64,000 nt of DNA from positions 248,001 to 312,000 of the forward strand of contig NW_006921537.1 in the NCBI RefSeq assembly GCF_000340215.1. The letters run 5' to 3'. Position 1 is the first letter of the stretch. Every line of letters starts with the position of its first letter. Origin of the DNA: Pseudocercospora fijiensis CIRAD86. Its lineage: Eukaryota; Ascomycota; Dothideomycetes; Mycosphaerellales; Mycosphaerellaceae. Positions 53,830-64,000 of the stretch are shown piece after piece. Both the position numbers and the translations under genes were made by a program. The notes below the pieces were generated by a model. The model ran no database searches. It was not told where the DNA came from and saw only the letters and a program-made list of their open reading frames with translations.

Positions 53830-56222
53830 GCGACTTATAGTTAATCGCACGCGCGTTACGTCGAGCGACCTATTGTAGGTTATTTATATAGTGTTTTGTA
53901 TAGGTTATACCTAGGTTAATACCTATATAGTATAGTATATAGATTTCTACTAAATCGCGTCGAAATCGCGTCCTCTAGTATATTCTTATATTTCTTCTGC
54001 CTTAGACCTCGTCGTCGCTATTATCGCTATATCGATAGCATCTCTTATCGCTTAGTTATCCTTATTATCGCCTCCTATTACGTATTCTAATAGCTAAGCC
54101 TAATAATATTATATACCGCTTTTTTAAGTAATATAACGACTATAGGGCAAAGCGGCGTATTATTTGTCGTTTCTACGATTACGACGGTATAAAGGACTTA
54201 ACGCGGAATAAGGAGCATATCGCGAAGTATAAGAAGCGGATAGAGGCGTAAAGGATAGGCAAACTGCCGTCGTCGCTAGAATAGATTAAATTACTATAAG
54301 TCGCGTTAACCGCCGCTTAGTACGACTATCTCGAGGAGTTATACGGTACGGTATGCTTCGAGGAAAATAAGCCGTTTAGCTTCTTCGAGAAGATAGTAGT
54401 AAAGGCGTTATTTGCCGCTTTATATCCTTCGTTCGAGCTTCCGAATATAACGCGAATTCGACGTATTCTACTACTACGGCACTTCGAGAAACTAGAAGAG
54501 AAGATATTAGCTAAAGTCGCGTATTACGACGAGCTAAATCTGTAGATTGATAGTACCTCTAACGGTAATAGAATAGGCGTTACTACCTTATCGCTCGTCG
54601 ACTCTACTAGCTACTATATAATTAAAACGCGTTAGATAGAAACAGTCGATAAATCGGCTAAAGAAGGCGCGCGCTAGGCGAAGGTAAAGTGCGAGCAGCT
54701 TACCGGCGGTAACCTCTCGAAGGTTAGCTTAATTACCTTCGATACGTATACTACTAACCTAAAGATAATACGCCTACTAGAAGAAGATCCGGACCTTAGT
54801 TACGTTATTATAGTGCCCTGCGACTTACACGGCGGCGCGTTGTCAATAAGAGACTTCTTTAAACATCCGGAAATAAAGGGCCTCTACGACGAGGCATAAT
54901 ACGTCGTCTCTTACCTATTACGGAAGAAGGCGATATATTAGCTCTTAAAAAAGAAGTAGGTAGCAATCTACGGTAAGACCTTCTCGCTAATTAGTATATA
55001 TAAGACTCGCTAGCCGACTATAATTACCTTGTTTAAGTCACTTCTACGTAGCAAGTATGCCCTTTAGGAGCTAGTCCGTAATTGTACTTCTATACTAGAC
55101 TTCGAGGCGCGGTCTATAATAATAGACTATGTATTCTAGACTAATCTTTAAGCCGCTATCGACCTACTAGAGCCGCTAAATAATTAGCTCATTCTATCTT
55201 AGTTAAAGGAGGCTATAATAGACAAAGTAATACCTCGGTAGTTTAGCTATAAAGCTACTCTCGAGAAGCAGATTAATACGAGTCTACTACTAATCCGAGA
55301 GCTACTCGAAGGTATCTAATTTGTCCTTAATATACGGAAGTTAGTAGCTACGATTATAGGCTAGTAAGAGCGCTTCTTACGATAGGTAAATAAGCACTAT
55401 TAGGCGGCCTATTATCTTAACCCTTCTATAGTTAGTTAAGGCGCTAGACTATTACCTACTAAGTAAGCGATTATCCTTAACGCCTTGCGCTTAATAACCT
55501 TAGAAGTAGACAAGCAGCTATCGATTAAGTCGGACTTCTACGACTATATCTACTAGCGAAACGCCTTTATTGCTTCTAACGAGTACTAGTTACGCTATAG
55601 CACTAATATAAAGCTCTTCTAGAGCTATAGAGCTACTGCCTTACCTTTACTATCGGACTATACCTTGCGGCTTTGTTAAACTACTACTACTAATACTGTT
55701 ACCGCCGAGCGGACGTTCTTAGCCCTTAAGCTAATATAGACTAGGCTTCGTTCTCGGCTTACAATAGAGCGACTTAACTAGCTAATCTTTATCTACTTTA
55801 ACTATCGAGTCCTTCGGAAGGAGCTAGATCTATCTACTAAGAAACGGAAGCGTACTACTGCCCTAGCAGGTAATACGTTTATAGCTAAACAGAATAAGAC
55901 AATAGATAAAGAAGAAGCCGCCGTAGTAGCTAATGCTATAGTGCTATTATAAAGCGTAGTCTATAAGGCTATAAGCGATAGTTTGAATAGCAATCTACCT
56001 ACCTATAACGAATACGTAGAAGAGGCAGAGCTAGAAACTGCTTTTAGAAGGGTAGATATTTAAGATTTGTTAGTATAGGTCTATACTATTCTATACTAAG
56101 TTCTACTGCAAAATCTATATAGGTTGATGCCTAAGAGTTTATGCCTTGCGACTTAATAATAATCGCACTATTTGGTAAGTTATTAATAGTCGCACGCGTG
56201 CGAGCGACTATAGGTCGGCCGA
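53830..56222 (+). mobile_element. hAT-superfamily DNA transposon, RIP-mutated
   Basis: The element is CA/TG-poor throughout. Imperfect terminal inverted repeats are visible as TATAGTTAATCGCACGCGCG (from 53840) and the inverse near 56175-56215, with related CGAGCGAC motifs nearby. The ends are approximate and I could not find an 8-bp target duplication. One plus-strand frame encodes a transposase relic. Assignment to hAT rests on that protein. Confidence 0.78.
54153..56063 (+). pseudogene. hAT transposase relic with BED-type zinc finger
   Basis: From 54153 to the TAA at 56061 one frame covers 636 codons without indels, broken only by TAG/TAA codons of RIP type; the true start lies further upstream. 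The N-terminal part resembles a BED zinc finger with a cysteine changed to tyrosine (ICRFYDYDG, then TRNKEHIAKY). The centre resembles DUF659-type hAT cores. The C-terminal dimerisation region is clear at about 55699-55790 (TAERTFLALKLIQTRLRSRL, then LIFIYFNYRVLR). Inactive because of the many stops. Confidence 0.82.
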
Positions 56223-56516
56223 CCCCTGCTCCCTCCCTTGCTGTATGGCCGTTCACTAGCGTCGGAAGAGCCCTCCCTTGCTGTATAGCTGGGCAAAAAC
56301 GTTCGCAAAGACCATGGCATTATAATGAAATCTTGTCGAACTACTCAAGCTCCTATTTTACATACAATTACAGCGGCTCACGTTGCGAATCATCACATCC
56401 ACATATCTCCATCGACTGCATCCTGGCCCTCGCCACAGCAATGAACCCAGGATCGACCATCGATGTCGCCATCCATTAAACATATCAAAGACACCAGACA
56501 GTCTTTAGAAGCGGGC
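56223..56516. other. Right flank of the hAT element
   Basis: Contains the second copy of the 22-bp sequence (56249-56270) inside a partly duplicated 40-bp unit: CCCTCCCTTGCTGTAT occurs at about 56231 and again from 56271. No gene seen. Confidence 0.65.
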
Positions 56517-58541
56517 TCACACCCTCGCAAAGAACCCATCAATCCACCGCAAATCCACGTCTTGAGCAGTCCGCATCCCCAGACTCGGATCCACAACCTG
56601 CATGGCCAAAGATCTTTTAACTTCCTCCAACCTCTCAAGCACCCTCTTTCCATAAATAATCGGAACATGATTAATCCCCACCGACATCTCCGTCAGCACT
56701 CTCCCCGTCTCCTCCACAGTCTTGACGTGCGATTCCAGCACGGGGAAGGCCGCACCGAAAAGCTCATAAATCCTCAAAATATAAATCCCGCAAAAAGCCA
56801 CCAGCGCAAAGCCAAAATCGGCCATATGTTTCGCCGAATCTCGCATGTGGACTGGGATTTCGAGGACACATCTGCACATTTTCTCGGCGGCTTCGGCGGA
56901 TTTCAGGGTCAGGCTGACGTTGAGTTGGCGGAGGGATTGGTTTTGTGGGAATGCGGAGTTGGCTGTGAGTCTTGAGCTTCGTATGACTCGGATGGAGAAG
57001 ACTCTGAGCCAGAATCTCGTAGCGAGGTAGTGGAAAAGGACGACTCCGTTGTTGTTCACGTCTAGGCCTGGGTAAGTGGCGTTGGGTTCGCCGTGGACAC
57101 CCCATCTTTGGCTCCAGACATCGAGAGCTGCGTCTGCGTCGTCGAGGACTCGGGATGCTTGTTCTGGGTCTTGGTCTTGGGGAGGTGGACACCACCATTC
57201 GTCAAGACCTGGGAGGGACTGGCCTGCTGCGTTCCAGAGCATGCAGAGATCGACTTCTGCTAGCATTCGTGTGATCCTTCCTGGTTTCTCAACTTGTGAG
57301 AGGAGGAAGCAGGCTGTTCGGATGCTGTAGTCCGCTCGTATGGATGGGGGAGACTCGGTCACTAAGCTGAAGTGATGACTCAAGGTGAAGAGCCATAGCC
57401 AGTAGACGTACTTCCTGAACGCGAATGTCTGGTCGATGTGGAGTGCTCCATCTTGGACCAGTCTTCTCACTTCGCTGAAAGACTGGTGTAAGCTGAGACG
57501 CAAAGCAAACGTCTCAATGGAGGCTTTCAGTACCCAGTGATTGAGTCGTCTCGTATCTTCTGTTTCGGGTTTTGGATGTGAAATGTCGGCAGCAGTCCCG
57601 TTGGCGTAGAGAATTGCGTAGGCTTGGAGTTGCATCCAGATGACTTCCTCATCTTGCGCAAGTGGTCCCTCAAGCGAGCGTAAAAAATGATGGACATACG
57701 GCACGATTTGGTCATACAAGTGGCCTGCTCCGGGCGCGAACTTGGCTGCGATCAATGCCGCACAGTATACCAAAGGCCTACAATGTGTCATCAAGAATGG
57801 CACATCGTCAAGGTCTGTGATTTCCAGGATCGGCACAAAGTAGATCAGTCCTTGGCTGAAGCTGTCGAAGGGGTCAGTGTGGGTGGAGAGCAGTAGACAT
57901 GTGCAGCACGTACAAACGAACCAGACTTTCGAGTGCTGAGTCAGACAATACGTCGCTCGATTGTTTGCGAAGATTGGTGTCTTTGCTGTACGAGATTTCA
58001 TGGCTCTGAGGTGCGTGGCTCTTGGAGGGGCTCCGACCAGGCGAGCCTATCACCAAGAGCATGCCAGTGGTACGGGAAGCTGTATGACCAGAGTCCGCAC
58101 GCGACAGGCCGATTGAGGAGGAACTAGCGTGCCGTCCATTGTTGCTGTTGATTGAGGTGGCAGAAGAAGCGTGGTGTGGTGTGCCGTTCACTCTCGAAGA
58201 CACTGCCCCATGGCGTTGTCTCGCGGAAGACCTGCGCTGTTGGCAGCCACGGCGTGAAGGAAGCACGGTGCATTCTCGCTTAGCTTTGGCACAGCGATCG
58301 CAGCATCCAGATTCCAAGCCGATGCATCGCATCTAGTTGTATCACACACAGTCAGCAAGTTCCGGTGGCCGTAGTGCTACGGTGGCCGGAAGGCAATGCT
58401 CATGGCCTTATGCTCATGCTCATGCTTCCTCGGGTCTTCGCTCGGCTGCACCACACCCACCTTCAGTCGTCGACACGCAACACACGCCACAGCCGCCGAG
58501 CCGGCCATGTTTATCTGCTTCTCTACTTCTGAGTTCGACAT
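56517..58541 (-). CDS. Zn2Cys6 fungal transcription factor
   Basis: The exons are 58541-58461, 58332-57914 and 57861-56517 with introns of 128 and 52 bp; the joined frame gives 614 residues. The zinc cluster is split by the first intron: exon 1 ends ACVACRRLK and exon 2 begins MRCIGLESGCCDRCAKAKREC, together giving CX2CX6C and a second CX2CX6C as in Gal4-type DNA-binding domains. A Ser-rich linker follows. The C-terminal 440 residues are helical, as in the fungal middle-homology regulatory region. Targets are unknown and no metabolic cluster is adjacent. The first exon is short and easily missed. The start MSNSEVEKQ at 58541 gives 18 residues before the cluster. Confidence 0.87.
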
Positions 58542-61309
58542 CGTACGTTTGCATTACATGTTGGGCGTGTCCTGCAAACAGAGGTCGAGCAGGCAGCGCG
58601 GAGGGAATCTTCAAGCCGATGACCACCTGCCAAACTCTGTCGCTTCGAGGAGAAAGCCACCAACCTGAACGATAGAATATTCACTTTCAAAGTGACTTTG
58701 ACCGAAACACCCGCACTACCTTGTAGAACGCGTGGAGTAAGCCGCGGGCCTAATTATATTTAATTTCAAACCACACACACCGACGTTCTCACGTTATTAA
58801 GATTTCTACATCAATCTATCGACGAAGCCGAAGTGGTGAGTTGAGTGCAAATGAACAATTTCCTTGTGCACTCCGTCTACACGCCAGAGATTTTAGGGAG
58901 AGTTTTTCAGGTAGCCGCTCAGTTGCCTAGCGCAGGTCAAGCAGTATAGACCGACTGTATTCAGCACACCGCCTGCGTTTTGGATCTGGCCAAGACGTTG
59001 ATGTTTATCAATTTGTGACTTGGCATCGGTCTCGACGCTTGTGAGAGGTGTGGTGGCGTCATCAATCCACATGATGGTGGACACAAAGTGCTGTCATAGT
59101 GAGCAGCAGATACACGACGATGATGGCTGCATCTGAAATCGTAGCTACTGCACGAGGTTGATGCGGCTCTTCAGATGACTGCAATGCGGAATCGCTCACC
59201 GCTCTCAATTGGTCGGTGACATGGGTTTTCTCGCAAGCAGGCCGGACTATTGGCTGCTTCCGGGGCACTTTCTGCTGCAGCTATGTGGAGTGCGTCTCAA
59301 CAGTGTAGCGTGGAGTCTGGTGCGTACATGGGTAGAGACTTTCCAGTAGTAGAAGTCATTCTCGAAAATTGAAATTGCGATATCGATAGACAAGGATGTG
59401 CTTCCAGAAGCAACTGGAGCTTGGCCCAAAAGATGGCAGACACCTGTGCGCTCCGATGAAAGCCAAAAAAGGACAGACTCGGAGCCGCGTCGAAGATAGC
59501 AGTTGTCGTGACTGCAGGGCATCGGGGAGCTCGAGAAGCACACCACGAAATCTTCATGGATGGCACGGAGCCTGCATCGCGCTTCCATGCGGAGGCTCTC
59601 GCGCATCGGACGAGATCGCCATTCGATGTCTGATGATGAGCATGCGAGGAACGAAGTCGATGTACATTTGTATACAGAATACCTCCTTGACGGGAGAGGT
59701 GAGGGCGAGTGAAATCAGTACAGCTGCAAGGTCCCACCTGGTCTTGATTCGTGTCGGCAGAAGGCGATCAAAGGGGCGCACAGGGGTTCAAAGGTCCATT
59801 TCGGGAGCCGTGCCTGTGCAGTCGAGCGATTTTCTTGCCCTGTGACAGGCAGATGCGAAGAGACTTTGGCACCTGCTGAGCGATTGACAGATGTGCAGTG
59901 GACAGCGGCAGAATGCTGGTGCTCGGCTGAAGCTATGGTAGCGTCGAGCAGCGGACGAAGACGCCGGTAAATGCAATGCAGCTACCGACGCGAGCTGTTC
60001 AGGGGCAGATACTGTGTGCAGCGCAGCGCAGGAAGGGTGCAGTCGGGCAGAGGAGGAGACATGCTCCGAGGTGCTGCGAAGGGGAGCACAGTGGGCGGCC
60101 GCGCTTGTAGTAGCAGTACGTTATGTAGACAGCGGAAAGTTCTCTACATTAATTAGACGTTGGTTTGGTCACTTTGGTACGTAACCGTACGTTAGAGGCC
60201 AGGGGTACCTGACAGTTTAGAAGTATCGAGTTCGACTACCCATCGACTCTGGGGCTGGTCTGTGCAGCTGGCCACAACAAGGAGCTTCCTGGCTGCCAGC
60301 GCTTCTCCACCATCGCGCAGTGCGCAGCGAGCATCTCGAGCTGCGCGTCACTCCGAACAACTGCCAGCCTGCTCATAACTTACAGACCACGCATCGGTCC
60401 ACGTGGAGGCGATTGCGCTGCATACAACGACAACGACACAGCTCGAAGCGGCACTGCACTGCGCCGCGCCTGGCACCTCAGAACCTCTGCACGCTGCCGG
60501 GACTCGCGACGCGACCGGCTCCATTCCTCGTGCATCGCAGGCATCGCCCCTGGTCGCCGAGTCTGCACACGGTCACCTCCATCCTTATTGACGCCATATT
60601 CACTTGCTCGCGAGCAGATTGAGTTGGCACTTTGCTGGGCCACGCGACAGGCATCTGGCATCTGGGAACAAGCGCTGTTTAGCGGCGCGGAAGGCATATG
60701 GTACTGTAGCACACCGAGCGGAGCAGGCGTGTGGATAAAATCACACTGCGCGCACCAGGGAGCCATATCTGAGCACGCACGTCCGCACGCACGCACGCCG
60801 ACATACATCTGTCATGGCTGCCCAGTAGGCGTCCATGTTGATTACGTGCTGCGCGGTGGAGGAATAGGAAACAAGCGAGCGCACCGTATGGACTGAGTCG
60901 ACGCTGCGCTGCGCATCCCGTCACACCACACACCGACGAGTGCTGCAAACGCCCGCTGTTGCACATCTGTACCTGCACGCTTTGCAGCACCACTCCCCAG
61001 AGATCCGGCCTCACCGCGGGATTGGCACTGGACCCTTTGAATTCAACCACCACGCTTGGGCAGAGGCGCATCTTCACGAGTCAAGTGCCGCACCCCGATC
61101 TGCGCACAGCGGGAGCAGCGCACCGCCGCGCGGCGACACTCCTACTTGAATGAGCAGGGCTGCAGTGTCCGAGGAGGAACGAGCGACGGCCTGGACCCAG
61201 GAGTGTTTGGCCTTGTCGAGGCGTGCGCTGCGCACTGCGGAGGCAGATTCGTGGGCACTGAATTATTATAGGGCCGCAGAGGGGGCTTGGAGTGCCTTTG
61301 TGAAACAGC
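58542..61309. other. 2.8-kb region without a supported gene
   Basis: Between the divergent zinc-cluster and MIT-domain genes. Several frames of 60-190 codons overlap on both strands, with no domain or consistent splicing. The 64-codon minus-strand frame 58893-59084 is the cleanest. The part from about 60300 to 61300 is GC-rich and may be a long 5' leader or promoter of the MIT gene. Confidence 0.5.
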
Positions 61310-64000
61310 ATGCACGCCAGTACTGCTGTTTCATCCTCACAGCCAGGCACGTTTGACGCGGCCAACTCGTCGGCGAGGTTCGACCAGCACCAGCTCCACG
61401 CGCACCGACAGAGCCATCTATCCACTGCCGATTCTGTTGTGACGCTCAAGCGGCCAGGTTCGTTGTCGCGCGCGGACACCCAGCCGGATACGGACTCTCG
61501 TATTGCCATTGGCCGCGGACCCATGTCCAACAACGACCGTAACTTCCATAAGCGCAGGAGAAGCAGTGCTATCGAATCTTCGAACACTGGCCCAGATCTA
61601 CTGCCCTCGGCCAGCGAAGCCATTGGTCTGGCCAGCGTCAATCGCTACTCTCACTCTACACACTCCACCAACTCCAGTGTGGCGTCACTCTCTGCTAATA
61701 CTCGACGCAAACGCTCTAGCAGCGGTGCTGTACTCACCTCCCTGCGTGGCCAGACATATACCTCGCCTCGTCAGAAACCCCCAAACGCTCTTGATGCATC
61801 GCCGCGCTCGAGCCCGCAACGACAAAATGTGACCACGTCCTACTCTCCAGTTAGTAGTCCGGAGCGGAGGAGACCACAGGCACGAGCCGGCCACCTTACC
61901 GCTCTGCCACCATTGCACACCACGCCAGCTTTGACGGATTCCAATGATACAGAGTCACCTTCAACGAGCCAGACTTTGGAGACGCCTCTGGGGCCATCTT
62001 ACGTGCACGGAGACTATTTCGATGACGGGTACGGCATGGCAAAGACAAAGCGAGTGGTCATGGTGCGAAATCCATCTGCGCCTGTGACCATCGCTCAGAC
62101 CTCCAAGGCTGAGGCTATCAATTCTCACAACGTGCGGGAGAAGGGCGCAACGTCGCGACTAGAGATGGAACAACGACCGAGGACAACGGCGCCAGAGGGC
62201 AATGGCCATCGACGGCCGCGTAACAGGGAAAGAACGGAGAGAGATAAGAAAGCAATGCTTTCGAAAGCGTTACAGAAGGCGAATACAGCCGTGCTGTTAG
62301 ACAATGCCCAAAACTACGAGGGCGCGTTGGAAGCGTACAGTGATGCTTGTGACCTCCTGACGCAGGTGATGGAGCGCACTTCCGGCGAAGACGACAAGCG
62401 GAAGCTGGATGCCATCCGTGTGACATACAGCAACCGCATGGACGAGTTGAACATGCTCGTGCAGGAGCGACCGCCCACGGCAGACGAGAGACCTCTGCCT
62501 GCACGGCCAATGAGTGGTGATAGTGGGTCGTTGCGTGCAGCACCAGTGAGTCCTCTGAATGGGGCAGTGCAGGAGCAAGATGGAGGCATACACTCGAATA
62601 CACCACGTGGACACGCAGACGCGCCGCGTCTGTCCTACTCTGGCACCGACCGGGACAGTTTCTTCGCGCGCACCATGGAGGCTGTGGAGACTAGCTTCAC
62701 ATCTGAAGCGAATGACAGCCAAGCCCCGGCTGTGGCAGGCGCGGAGCCGGAACTGGCAACCACGTCAATACATCTCCCGCCTCCGCTGCCGGAAGACTCG
62801 CGATATATGCCAAGACCCTTATCGCCAAAGAGGCCTTCACCAACAAGCGCCGAGTCGCCCAAGCTGAAGCCCCAATCGCAGACTTCTTGGAATGAATCCC
62901 CAGAACAGCGGACGGAGGGGCCAAGAACAGCCTCACGGCAACGTGCGGGTAGTGATGGGAGCAAAGACACAACATCATGGTTGGACCCACTTGACGAATC
63001 CGGATCTTCGTCGTCGGACAGCGTGCACTCCAGGTCATCCCTGCAAGGCACCCGAAGGAAACACCTTCGAAGACTCAGCGGCGAGAGCGATGCTGACTTC
63101 GATGTTGCCTTCGATGCTGCTGTGGAAGCTGCCTATGATGAAGGCTTTGAGCCCGACTTGGATGCGCGCACAAAGCGCAAGCCTCCGCCAAAGCACGTGC
63201 CAAAGGATTCGATCCAGGTCCCGGCATCTGAGATTGAAGAAATACTGCCGGGCGAGTTTCACTCTGGCATGATGACCACGGAAGAGGATGAAGAAGAGGA
63301 GCGCATTCTAGATGAACTCGCCAGCGATTATGGCGGCGCTTTCGACTTCGATCTCAAGTCGAAGTCTGCAATACCGCGACAGTCTGATTCAAGTGCTTAT
63401 ACAAGAAGCACCTGGCAAAGCTCGCAAGTCTCCAATCGTGATACTGCAGCGACTTCGCTGTCCACAGTTGCCGAGGACGCGTTCTCGGGAAGGCTGTCCA
63501 AACCAGCAGCGCTGCGAGAAAGTACTGCATTACCGCCCCCGTCAGGCCCGCCACCACCAGCTCCGCCGCCAAGGTCATCACTTCCGCAGCCTCCAAATGC
63601 GGGCAGTCGACGTGAATCGAATGTTCGAAGTCGCGGACTTTCTGGCATGAATGCTAAGCAGCTTAAGATTGAGACTGCTAGAGAGCATGCCCTTCGCAAA
63701 CGAGCTTCGACTTTTCACCATACCACCAGTCCATTTCTGGAAGGCGATGAAACTAATGCTCATGAGTTAGACCTCACCAAACTCGGGGAGCCACTTGAGC
63801 GTACGGTGTCTGAGACGCAGCATGGGCATATTCTGCTGTCACCGTCATCGCTCGAGCTTCACGCCGCGCCTGACAAAAACTTAGATGACTATGACGCGTC
63901 AACGACAACTAACCACAGACCGAGCTATGAAGAGGCGCCTGGTGATCTGCCGCCTGGCACGAGACCTACATTGTTCAGAAAGAACAAATCTTCTGTGAGC
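61310..64000 (+). CDS. MIT-domain protein, truncated by the window end
   Basis: From ATG 61310 (MHASTAVSSSQPGTFDAANS, next in-frame stop upstream at 61301) the frame is open for 897 codons to the last base of the window, with no stop. Residues about 308-382 form an MIT (microtubule interacting and transport) domain: KALQKANTAVLLDNAQNYEG, then ALEAYSDACDLL, ending in YSNRMDEL. In known proteins this three-helix domain binds ESCRT-III tails. The rest is long, disordered and Ser/Pro-rich, with an acidic segment (FDVAFDAAVEAAYDEGFEPD) and a poly-proline stretch (PPPSGPPPPAPPP). Fungal MIT proteins of this size are probably membrane-trafficking or septation scaffolds; the exact role is unknown. 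The 3' end is missing. Confidence 0.87.
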   Translation, partial: MHASTAVSSSQPGTFDAANSSARFDQHQLHAHRQSHLSTADSVVTLKRPGSLSRADTQPDTDSRIAIGRGPMSNNDRNFHKRRRSSAIESSNTGPDLLPSASEAIGLASVNRYSHSTHSTNSSVASLSANTRRKRSSSGAVLTSLRGQTYTSPRQKPPNALDASPRSSPQRQNVTTSYSPVSSPERRRPQARAGHLTALPPLHTTPALTDSNDTESPSTSQTLETPLGPSYVHGDYFDDGYGMAKTKRVVMVRNPSAPVTIAQTSKAEAINSHNVREKGATSRLEMEQRPRTTAPEGNGHRRPRNRERTERDKKAMLSKALQKANTAVLLDNAQNYEGALEAYSDACDLLTQVMERTSGEDDKRKLDAIRVTYSNRMDELNMLVQERPPTADERPLPARPMSGDSGSLRAAPVSPLNGAVQEQDGGIHSNTPRGHADAPRLSYSGTDRDSFFARTMEAVETSFTSEANDSQAPAVAGAEPELATTSIHLPPPLPEDSRYMPRPLSPKRPSPTSAESPKLKPQSQTSWNESPEQRTEGPRTASRQRAGSDGSKDTTSWLDPLDESGSSSSDSVHSRSSLQGTRRKHLRRLSGESDADFDVAFDAAVEAAYDEGFEPDLDARTKRKPPPKHVPKDSIQVPASEIEEILPGEFHSGMMTTEEDEEEERILDELASDYGGAFDFDLKSKSAIPRQSDSSAYTRSTWQSSQVSNRDTAATSLSTVAEDAFSGRLSKPAALRESTALPPPSGPPPPAPPPRSSLPQPPNAGSRRESNVRSRGLSGMNAKQLKIETAREHALRKRASTFHHTTSPFLEGDETNAHELDLTKLGEPLERTVSETQHGHILLSPSSLELHAAPDKNLDDYDASTTTNHRPSYEEAPGDLPPGTRPTLFRKNKSSVS

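Noticed and set aside
60211..60260. Possible tRNA-like GAGTTCGACTACCC
   Set aside because: No acceptor or anticodon stems found around it.

Overview
The window looks like nuclear DNA of a filamentous ascomycete, most likely a Dothideomycete close to the Mycosphaerellales. This placement is an inference. The evidence is introns of about 50-130 bp with GT..AG ends, fungal-only families (FlbE, Zn2Cys6 factor, GT32 transferase, one Mad3/Bub1-type kinase, GPI-anchored secreted protein), and repeats damaged by RIP (repeat-induced point mutation, C to T mainly at CpA). No bacterial operons, ribosome binding sites, CRISPR arrays, rRNA or convincing tRNA genes were seen. One assembly gap (Ns) lies inside BUB1.

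Layout. 1-8.9 kb is a RIP island: an old unidentified repeat split by a full-length Ty3/Gypsy chromovirus (2007-8715) with 187-bp LTRs and a 5-bp target duplication. 9.3-28.6 kb is gene space: cytochrome b5-like protein, GT32 glycosyltransferase, an unknown protein, alpha-COP, BUB1 with an assembly gap, a GPI-anchored secreted protein, a frame-broken ankyrin gene and a LENG1-like CIR-domain protein. 28.97-33.22 kb is a 4250-bp RIP-mutated DNA transposon with matched terminal inverted repeats and TA target sites; it holds a Tc1/mariner-type transposase and a second, convergent 702-codon reading frame of unknown function. 34-53.5 kb is gene space: FlbE, a very long TAC repeat, PRP2 helicase, a coiled-coil protein, a biotin carboxylase, an unknown protein, an RBM42-like RRM protein, an APH-type kinase, a small conserved protein and the ER chaperone SCJ1 with HDEL. 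53.8-56.2 kb is a RIP-mutated hAT transposon. 56.5-64 kb holds a Zn2Cys6 transcription factor and an MIT-domain gene that runs off the window end.

Most genes are housekeeping: splicing (PRP2, RBM42-like, LENG1-like), secretion (alpha-COP, SCJ1, GT32), mitosis (BUB1) and development (FlbE). They do not form a pathway cluster. The main points of interest are the two-gene DNA transposon, two otherwise clean genes with an in-frame stop followed by coding-quality sequence in the same frame (FlbE and the coiled-coil protein), and short repeats and palindromes near the transposons.
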